From NCBI GenBank assembly GCA_045644725.1, contig JAZRHK010000167.1, positions 1 through 11,309 on the forward strand: a DNA stretch of 11,309 bases, read 5' to 3'. The notes under the pieces are model-generated. The model had not been told where the DNA came from. It did no database searches and saw only the letters and a program-made list of their open reading frames with translations. Shown here piece after piece: positions 6,675 to 11,309 of this stretch. Every line of letters starts with the position of its first letter. Position 1 is the stretch's first letter. The position numbers were made by a program, and so were the translations under genes. This DNA comes from CAAGNP01 sp045644725 (GTDB lineage Bacteria; Bacteroidota; Bacteroidia; Bacteroidales; UBA932).

Positions 6675-8909
6675 CTAATAATCATTTCTGTCAAGTGAGT
6701 ATAGGAAATCTTTAAAGATCTGATTGATACCGAGATTATACTCCTGATCTTCCAGGTGGATATATGAGAGCTCCTCATATGTCCCGGTATTTCCTTTGTA
6801 GTCTGTTATCTCTCCGGATATCGGCTCATCAATATATGTATGAGTGAGCTTGCCTGTCTCTCCGGGAGGGATATATAATCCGTCATCAAAGACTGAAAAA
6901 CACTTATCAAAGGTCTTATACTTCTTAAGCAGATAGGGGACAGTGACCTTTTTATTAAGTCCCGAGACTGTTATAGACAGCTCCTTGATATTATCCTTAT
7001 TTGTTTTAAGAGTCATATACCGCTTGCTGCCTAGAGTGATAAAGCCTCCATCATAATATCCCTCAAAGTCCCAAACACCGAGCCATTTCTCCTCTCCCTT
7101 TATGGTCTTAGGACAGCACATCTCTAAAGGCAGTCCATGATACTCCATAGCAGCTCTCAACAGGCTTTTGCAGTGTCGGTTATAGTTTTGTATATATCTC
7201 TCATGTTTGTCCATATTATAGGCTTTTATGGAGTCCGTATCCGAATATATATAATCGTCTCCAAATTCCAGGATAGCTCCCCACAGGGAATGACGAGCCA
7301 AAGCGGTCACGAACACGCCCCAGGGATAAAATAAAAATCTGTTTTTCTTTGTATTGTATTTTTCTATAGTCTCCTCAAAGTCCGGAGTCTTTGGCTCTCT
7401 CCAGTCTCCATCATAGACCTGCTCAGGCTGTAAGATGTCTGTCACGATAGCTCCATAGCAGCTGTTAAGGAGTTCTTTCCGGAGCTGATAGTATTCTTCT
7501 TTTCCCTCTACACCTTTTAGCTCTGTTTTGTCCTTGTAGAGCTCCAGGATACATTTAACAAGAGGAGTCGGGAGATATCCTCTCCGGTATCTGACAAAGT
7601 ATCCGACTCTTGTCTTTGACTTGTCAAATGAATAGGTTGCATTAATGATATCATAGTCCAGCTCCGTCATGGTCATGATCAGAGTCTTTGCTTTGACCAC
7701 TCTGCCGTTTGAGAGCTGATAATCTTTGATGCATCTGCATTTACTGAAAGGAATATAAAAGTCATTATAAAATGTAGCTACTACATCATGCAGCTCTATC
7801 TCAAAGATGCAGGCATAATATTTCAAATTATGCTCAAACTCTGCAGGAGTCCGAGGTCTGACAAATTCACCCCGGCTCATGGGATACCGGGGAAAAGCTA
7901 CCATGTGAAAAGGATAATCCGAGGTGTAGTCATCACTACCCGGTAGTCCCTTTTTAACTTTACCTTTAAGGTGTCTGCTGTTTAATATCTCAGGATCATT
8001 TGTTATGACTTTCCTTGTGAGCTTAGGATTTGAATGGGTAAAGCCTCCCATAAAAGCCTCTTTGTTAAGTCTGTACTCCCGATATCCGTCAAGCTGCAGT
8101 ACATTCATAAGTCTCCTGTATTTGATGTACTGCTTACCTGCTACCTTTTTATGAGTATTTTCTCCTCCATACAGACACTCTTTCCGGAGAAAGTTCCGGA
8201 CATATCCGGTCTTTGTGAGTGGGATCTTGACGATACTTCCATCCTGCAGGATCTTCTCATAGATCAGATGCTGCACTACCCGGATATCATTGATACAGTA
8301 ATCCATCTCCTCAGGATCAATCTCTGTATTTGAGAGTCTTATGAGCTTATAATCCAGGGAGTGTAATTTTTCCACTGGTAATACTGTAAGATCCTTTCCG
8401 ACCTGCTCGAGTGATTTTCCGGTAAGGATATATGAACATCTAAATTCAAAACCCTCCTCTGTCACTGCATAACAGACCTTTCTCATATCTATTGCAAAAA
8501 CCTGTTTCCAGGTAAAATGTTTTCTTATCCACTGAAACTCATAAGACAGATTATGATCATATATCACAAGCCTCTTATACTGGGAGATATCGAGAGCTGC
8601 TCTCACAGCTCTCAACGTATCCTTTAGATCTTCCCATGTTCTCCCGGTAAAGTTCACACCACAGATCCCGAGCTGCCAAATATACATAACAGCTCTCTTT
8701 TCTCCATCCTGATAGAATGAGGATGTCTCGATATCAAATGCTGCCGGGATATTATAATATTCAATCCTGTTTTCTTTTCTTCCTTTTGCAGTCAGATACT
8801 TGTCAAAGCCCTGAGCTTTTATCGTATCATATACCACCTGATACATCTCACCTGTTTTTCCATGGATTATCAACTTCCTCCTGAGCTGAGAGAGAACGAA
8901 ATTGTCCAT
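6675..8909 (-). CDS. Protein-primed family-B DNA polymerase
   Basis: The replicative polymerase, which would start synthesis from a terminal protein and then copy the whole linear genome by strand displacement. In the 744-residue form all motifs are present: ExoI FDIET (Asp59, Glu61), ExoII HNLSYEF (Asn120 to Phe125), ExoIII YCIND (Tyr204, Asp208), polymerase motif A DYTSDYP (Asp327), motif B LLNSCYG (around 480-486), motif C YSDTDS (Asp557, Asp559), and KRY (629-631) for the KxY motif. Proofreading should be active. It is longer than phi29 polymerase (about 572), with roughly 58 residues before ExoI where phi29 has about 11. Start: AGAGAGG at 8916-8922 is six bases before the ATG at 8909. 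A GTG at 8963 with GGAGG three bases upstream would give 762 residues and cannot be excluded. The start lies inside the terminal-protein gene, implying coupled translation. It ends in TAG. Confidence 0.93.
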   Translation of the reverse strand: MDNFVLSQLRRKLIIHGKTGEMYQVVYDTIKAQGFDKYLTAKGRKENRIEYYNIPAAFDIETSSFYQDGEKRAVMYIWQLGICGVNFTGRTWEDLKDTLRAVRAALDISQYKRLVIYDHNLSYEFQWIRKHFTWKQVFAIDMRKVCYAVTEEGFEFRCSYILTGKSLEQVGKDLTVLPVEKLHSLDYKLIRLSNTEIDPEEMDYCINDIRVVQHLIYEKILQDGSIVKIPLTKTGYVRNFLRKECLYGGENTHKKVAGKQYIKYRRLMNVLQLDGYREYRLNKEAFMGGFTHSNPKLTRKVITNDPEILNSRHLKGKVKKGLPGSDDYTSDYPFHMVAFPRYPMSRGEFVRPRTPAEFEHNLKYYACIFEIELHDVVATFYNDFYIPFSKCRCIKDYQLSNGRVVKAKTLIMTMTELDYDIINATYSFDKSKTRVGYFVRYRRGYLPTPLVKCILELYKDKTELKGVEGKEEYYQLRKELLNSCYGAIVTDILQPEQVYDGDWREPKTPDFEETIEKYNTKKNRFLFYPWGVFVTALARHSLWGAILEFGDDYIYSDTDSIKAYNMDKHERYIQNYNRHCKSLLRAAMEYHGLPLEMCCPKTIKGEEKWLGVWDFEGYYDGGFITLGSKRYMTLKTNKDNIKELSITVSGLNKKVTVPYLLKKYKTFDKCFSVFDDGLYIPPGETGKLTHTYIDEPISGEITDYKGNTGTYEELSYIHLEDQEYNLGINQIFKDFLYSLDRNDY

Positions 8910-9588
8910 CTTCATCCTCTCTGTTTTGGATCTCATTCTGCTCTCTGACATACCGTGCCTCACTATCCTCCGTTAATTCCGGAAACTTACTTTCCAGCTC
9001 CTCAACAAGTCTGTCCCTTGATTTCCTCTTGTCGGCAAGCTGTGATTTTCGTAACTCCTTGATTATGATATCAGAGCCGATATTATAAACTGCTGCAGCG
9101 TTTGACTCTCTGAGCCTGTCAAGAGCCCGGAAAAGTTTTTTCCTCTGCATCTCTGACATATCCTCAATATCTACATCCTCATCCATAATATCATCTGTGT
9201 CCGGGGATGTTTTATCCTGATCAGGAGACTCACCCTGAGGAGGTTTTTGTTTTCCTTTGAAAATCTCCTCAACATTCTTTTTATATTCTTTTGATCCCTC
9301 TGCAGTGGATGTCTTTGCACGGATAAAATCAGAGGCTCTCTGTATCTCTGCTTTGAGATCCTTTTTTGTGTCTTTACCTTTTACAGAGAAATCTCCTCCG
9401 GACTTCTTTATATGAGCATATGCCGGACTCCATTTGCTCTGTCCGGACTGCTCCAGTCTCCGGAGTCTTTTGTTTGCTGCACTGTTTAATCTCATAGAGA
9501 GCTGTTTGAGCTCCTGAGTGTTTAATTTGCTGATATCTTTCCAGTCCATATCTATAATATCTTGAATTGATAATCCCTTGATATCCAT
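8848..9588 (-). CDS. Terminal protein (protein primer for replication)
   Basis: A 246-residue, highly charged, largely helical protein encoded directly before the polymerase, the same place and size as phi29 gp3 (266 residues). Such proteins provide a Ser, Thr or Tyr hydroxyl to which the polymerase links the first nucleotide, and stay on the 5' ends of the genome. The N-terminal part has LNSAANKRLRRLEQSG, then SPAY, GGDFSVKGK and a KTSTAEGSKEY segment (residues about 30-105), a pattern I associate with terminal proteins of phi29-like phages. A very acidic linker follows (about 118-145), then a long charged helical C-terminal part. Start: ATG at 9588 with GGAGG nine bases upstream; the GTG at 9591 would add one residue. 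The start overlaps the previous stop (TGATG). The nucleotide-accepting residue cannot be identified by eye. Confidence 0.78.
   Translation of the reverse strand: MDIKGLSIQDIIDMDWKDISKLNTQELKQLSMRLNSAANKRLRRLEQSGQSKWSPAYAHIKKSGGDFSVKGKDTKKDLKAEIQRASDFIRAKTSTAEGSKEYKKNVEEIFKGKQKPPQGESPDQDKTSPDTDDIMDEDVDIEDMSEMQRKKLFRALDRLRESNAAAVYNIGSDIIIKELRKSQLADKRKSRDRLVEELESKFPELTEDSEARYVREQNEIQNREDEDGQFRSLSAQEEVDNPWKNR
8916..8922 (-). promoter_or_regulatory. Ribosome site favouring the 744-residue polymerase start
   Basis: AGAGAGG on the minus strand is directly followed by ATGAAGATG. The second ATG (8909) has six-base spacing; the first (8915) has none. The site is inside the terminal-protein gene. Confidence 0.5.
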
Positions 9589-9794
9589 CACTCACCACCT
9601 CCGAATTTTTGCTTGTATGCGTAGTATGCTGCAAAGCTCCTCCTCTTAAAGCTCTCTATGTATGAGATCATAGAGTCAGAGGTGTTGAGCATCTCTGCCA
9701 TGTCCTTCTGTGTTATGCCGGACTCTTTCCTTTTCTGTATCCACTCAGTCATCTTCTGATCATAATTGATATAGTCATAGGTCTCTTTTACCAT
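9588..9794 (-). CDS. Small helix-turn-helix (XRE-like) DNA-binding protein
   Basis: A 68-residue protein with one lambda-repressor-like helix-turn-helix: GITQKDMAEMLNTSDSMISY at about residues 27-46, where TQKDMAEML is helix 2 and SDSMISYIE the recognition helix. It is probably a transcription regulator. It stands directly before the terminal-protein gene, where phi29 encodes p4, the switch from early to late transcription, but p4 is a larger and unrelated protein. The ATG at 9794 follows GGAGGGGATGAG and is preferred; an open frame extends to 9860 but has no ribosome site there and would overlap the upstream gene. The stop overlaps the terminal-protein start, and the start is one base from the upstream stop, so three genes are tightly coupled. 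Confidence 0.7.
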   Translation of the reverse strand: MVKETYDYINYDQKMTEWIQKRKESGITQKDMAEMLNTSDSMISYIESFKRRSFAAYYAYKQKFGGGE

Positions 9795-9795
9795 C

Positions 9796-9978
9796 TCATC
9801 CCCTCCATCTTTTGAGCATATCGATCTCATGATATAACTGTTGAATATCAACAGCTCCATCTTTTTTAAAAAGATCTAACTTTTCTACCTGCTGCTCCAT
9901 AAAATCAAGTTTTTTCTCTATATCGTGTAATCTATCAATTATTTTATTTAATTCTTTTGTCAGCTCCTGTGCATTCAT
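9796..9978 (-). CDS. Small coiled-coil protein, function unknown
   Basis: A 60-residue protein with GATAGGAGGATAAT before the ATG. Residues about 3-35 (ELTKELNKIIDRLHDIEKKL and on) have clear heptad spacing of Leu and Ile and should form a coiled coil, so the protein is probably a dimer or binds a partner. It has no membrane helix or DNA-binding motif. It is the first gene after the hairpin at 9996-10018 and sits one base from the helix-turn-helix gene start. I do not recognise a family. Confidence 0.7.
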   Translation of the reverse strand: MNAQELTKELNKIIDRLHDIEKKLDFMEQQVEKLDLFKKDGAVDIQQLYHEIDMLKRWRG

Positions 9979-9992
9979 ATTATCCTCCTATC

Positions 9993-10018
9993 AAAAGAGG
10001 GAGCTTTTCGCTCCCTCT
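9993..10018 (-). terminator. Intrinsic terminator or attenuator inside the early operon
   Basis: A perfect 9-bp stem (AGAGGGAGC at 9996-10004 with GCTCCCTCT at 10010-10018) and 5-base loop, GAAAA on the minus strand, is followed on the minus strand by TTT. It lies between the SpoVG-like gene and the coiled-coil gene and ends a few bases before the latter's ribosome site. A partial terminator would lower expression of the coiled-coil, helix-turn-helix, terminal-protein and polymerase genes relative to the SpoVG-like protein. Confidence 0.7.
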
Positions 10019-10029
10019 CTTTGCAGCTT

Positions 10030-10422
10030 TTATCTTCTGCCTTTTCTTTCCTGTTTTGACTCCTCACGCTTTGCCGGGAGCAGCTCATCCAAGACAACAT
10101 CTACAGCATCCTCTGCAGCAGCTCTCAGGATAGCAGCAGCAGTCTTATTCATGGGTATCACATCATCATACCACTTTCCATCCTGGCCCTTTTTGGAGGG
10201 GAATGAGAAGAAATCATGTCCGCCCTTGCTATGGACTATCCCGCACTTTATAGCTATAAAGTCATTGATCCTGACCTGACCATATGCTATAGTTCCCTCC
10301 TCATCTCCGGTCACATATGTGATCTGAAAACTCACACCATCCTTGACCTCTGATTCATGGAGTATCCATGACTTATCCTGTGTGTCCTTTGTTTCCTTTG
10401 TTGTCTCTCTGTTTCTTGCCAT
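10030..10422 (-). CDS. SpoVG-like nucleic-acid-binding protein
   Basis: A 130-residue protein with AATAAGGAGGATGCTACA before the ATG. The core (residues about 48-90: GQVRINDFIAIKCGIVHSKG, then FFSFPSKKGQDGKWYDDVIPMN) has the layout of SpoVG, a short Gram-positive regulator that binds DNA and RNA: a first strand ending in INDFIAIK and a PSKK-x-DG-x-Y-D-x-PMN motif. It is flanked by a polar N-terminal extension and a C-terminal helix ending in a basic tail (KQERKGRR). Its place among early replication genes, and its size, match phi29 p5, the single-strand-binding protein (124 residues), which is otherwise missing. A role in coating displaced strands or organising the template is inferred. The following hairpin would let it be made in excess over downstream genes. 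Confidence 0.68.
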   Translation of the reverse strand: MARNRETTKETKDTQDKSWILHESEVKDGVSFQITYVTGDEEGTIAYGQVRINDFIAIKCGIVHSKGGHDFFSFPSKKGQDGKWYDDVIPMNKTAAAILRAAAEDAVDVVLDELLPAKREESKQERKGRR

Positions 10423-10435
10423 TGTAGCATCCTCC

Positions 10436-10591
10436 TTATTTGATTATAATTTTAACACCGGGATCAAGCTCTATCCTTATACCTGCATTGATATCCGGTA
10501 AAAATATTTCGTTGCGTTTGATCTCGATCCTGCCGTTGTAAGCAGATATTGCATACTGGAAAACATTATCCTTGTAAATTTCAAGTGTCAT
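10436..10591 (-). CDS. Very small early protein, function unknown
   Basis: A 51-residue protein that is mostly beta-strand-like (alternating Ile, Lys, Glu and Arg, ending VKIIIK). The ATG at 10591 follows CCAGGAGGTACAAG, an excellent ribosome site; the frame is open further upstream, to 10693, but that part overlaps the neighbouring gene and has no ribosome site. It overlaps the end of the preceding gene by 11 bases. I recognise no family. Confidence 0.65.
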   Translation of the reverse strand: MTLEIYKDNVFQYAISAYNGRIEIKRNEIFLPDINAGIRIELDPGVKIIIK

Positions 10592-10835
10592 CTTGTACCT
10601 CCTGGTTAAGATATTCTTTCTTTGTATCCTCCCACATGTAGGAGAGCACATTCTCAAACAAACCCTTGAAGATCTCTCCTCCGGATGTTCCATATTCTTT
10701 TAACTGCTCTTCATACATCCTGCTGATCAGGTATGTCACAAGAGAAGTCAATTCCGGTATATCTCCATCAAACATGCATGTGCAAAATTTTACTTTCTCA
10801 TGATCTGTAGATGCATTAAATCGTATTATCCCCAT
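10581..10835 (-). CDS. Small early protein, function unknown
   Basis: An 84-residue protein with a beta-like start (MGIIRFNAS) and a long helical remainder, net acidic, with two Cys close together (CTC). The ATG at 10835 lies 8 bases after GAGGAGGTGAGACAG; the in-frame GTG at 10844 falls inside that ribosome site and is rejected. It occupies the place and size range of phi29 p6 (the 104-residue double-strand DNA-organising protein), but it is acidic and I see no similarity. Confidence 0.65.
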   Translation of the reverse strand: MGIIRFNASTDHEKVKFCTCMFDGDIPELTSLVTYLISRMYEEQLKEYGTSGGEIFKGLFENVLSYMWEDTKKEYLNQEVQDDT

Positions 10836-10850
10836 CTGTCTCACCTCCTC

Positions 10851-11066
10851 TCATAATTTTGTTGATAATGATACATCATAACCCGGATATAAAGCCTTGA
10901 CCAGATTATCTTTTTCCTCTGCATAGAGAGCATCCTTGAGTATAGCAGCAATATCCTCTACTACATCAATCTGCTCACTGGGTGTCAGATGCATCTTGTA
11001 AAAGCTCATGCATGTCCCCAGGTAGGAAAGAAATTCATCCTTGTTAGATCTTGATACATCACTCAT
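10851..11066 (-). CDS. Small helical early protein, function unknown
   Basis: A 71-residue, probably all-helical protein (segments about 9-26, 28-47 and 50-60). GGGAGGGGATTTT precedes the ATG. The start overlaps the previous stop by 4 bases (ATGA), so translation is coupled to the first gene of the operon. I recognise no domain. Confidence 0.65.
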   Translation of the reverse strand: MSDVSRSNKDEFLSYLGTCMSFYKMHLTPSEQIDVVEDIAAILKDALYAEEKDNLVKALYPGYDVSLSTKL

Positions 11067-11254
11067 AAAATCCCCTCCCTGACCTCTGTAATGTCAACAT
11101 GAGAAATAGTATATCCGGCATCATCTAATGTCTCATGCATTTGCTTGATCAGATCATAATCAAGATCAATCATCATGATCTCTGATCTGAGTTTACTTCC
11201 ATCTCTGTTTACCTCTCTTGTGTACCGATAATCAATAGTGACCTTATAAAACAT
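11063..11254 (-). CDS. First visible early gene, small protein of unknown function
   Basis: A 63-residue protein with CAGGAGGATACTAT before the ATG. It begins with alternating residues (FYKVTIDYRYTREV) that suggest a beta-hairpin, followed by a helix (about 31-46) and a final strand (YTISHVDITEVREG), a small alpha/beta fold. It is the most upstream leftward gene in the window. I do not recognise a family. Confidence 0.65.
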   Translation of the reverse strand: MFYKVTIDYRYTREVNRDGSKLRSEIMMIDLDYDLIKQMHETLDDAGYTISHVDITEVREGIL

Positions 11255-11271
11255 ATAGTATCCTCCTGTCC

Positions 11272-11289
11272 GGATCTCTTAGGAGATCC
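11272..11289. repeat. Perfect 7-bp inverted repeat before the early operon (possible operator)
   Basis: GGATCTC (11272-11278) and GAGATCC (11283-11289) are separated by 4 bases. The repeat lies just upstream of the first early gene's ribosome site and next to a TTGACA on the minus strand (11290-11295). A dimeric regulator could bind here, or it could form a hairpin in the leader. Confidence 0.4.
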
Positions 11290-11295
11290 TGTCAA
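11290..11295 (-). promoter_or_regulatory. Possible -35 element of an early promoter
   Basis: TTGACA on the minus strand is a perfect consensus -35 hexamer upstream of the leftward operon. I see no convincing TATAAT at 16-18 bases; the sequence there is CGGACA. The promoter call is therefore weak and may need an activator or be chance. Confidence 0.25.
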
Positions 11296-11309
11296 TACCT
11301 TATCACATA

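Noticed and set aside
6662..6679. Imperfect palindrome ATTAG...CTAAT around the polymerase stop, containing TATAAT on the minus strand
   Set aside because: AT-rich, with mismatches, at the 3' end of the operon next to the terminator. There is no -35 partner and no gene it would serve.
9374..9634. 86-codon leftward frame across the terminal-protein start
   Set aside because: It overlaps two better-supported genes in a different frame and its residues lack any coding character.
11220..11309. Leftward frame open from the window's right edge, ending inside the first early gene
   Set aside because: It would overlap the first early gene and its ribosome site in another frame. It may be chance; sequence beyond the window is needed to judge.
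1..11309. Recoded stop codons, tRNA genes, CRISPR array, integrase, genome-end inverted repeat
   Set aside because: Each was looked for. All genes end at ordinary TAA, TGA or TAG, no cloverleaf or spaced repeat array is seen, no recombinase is encoded, and the left edge cuts a gene, so no terminal repeat can be compared.

Overview
The window is most of a small tailed phage of the phi29 type: linear double-stranded DNA, protein-primed replication, short tail. The identification rests on three genes that occur together only in such phages. These are a family-B DNA polymerase with all exonuclease and polymerase motifs, a neighbouring gene with the look of a terminal protein, and a phi29 gp16-like packaging ATPase. 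There is no integrase, partition gene or lysogeny module, so a lytic virus is the simplest reading. The strong AGGAGG ribosome sites, moderately AT-rich DNA and NlpC/P60 lysin point to a Gram-positive (Bacillota/Clostridia, probably gut) host. The host call is inference. All genes end at ordinary stops and nothing suggests an altered genetic code.

Layout. From 1 to 6557 everything reads rightward and is the late (virion and lysis) module. It holds the C-terminal part of a structural protein cut by the window edge, a 95-residue protein of unknown role, the major capsid protein, a large tail-knob-like protein, a small tail-associated protein, the packaging ATPase, a one-helix holin-like protein and an NlpC/P60 lysin. 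A terminator-like hairpin follows the capsid gene. A second, A/T-flanked hairpin at 6597-6630 sits between the two converging gene sets and probably stops transcription from both sides.

From 11254 down to 6675 everything reads leftward and is the early (replication and regulation) module. In order of transcription it holds four small unknown genes, a SpoVG-like nucleic-acid-binding protein, a hairpin terminator or attenuator, a small coiled-coil protein, a small helix-turn-helix protein, the terminal protein and the DNA polymerase. This order resembles the phi29 early order p6-p5-p4-p3-p2 (double-strand-binding protein, single-strand-binding protein, transcription regulator, terminal protein, polymerase). 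The SpoVG-like and helix-turn-helix genes stand where phi29 has its SSB and regulator.

How the genes fit together. The terminal protein and polymerase would start replication at the genome ends, helped by the small DNA-binding proteins. The late genes build a capsid and short tail, the ATPase fills the capsid, and the holin-like protein and lysin release the progeny. The portal, collar and tail-fibre genes expected for such a phage are not here and probably lie left of the window. No intergenic gap exceeds about 120 bases, and no tRNA, CRISPR array, insertion sequence or genome terminus is visible.
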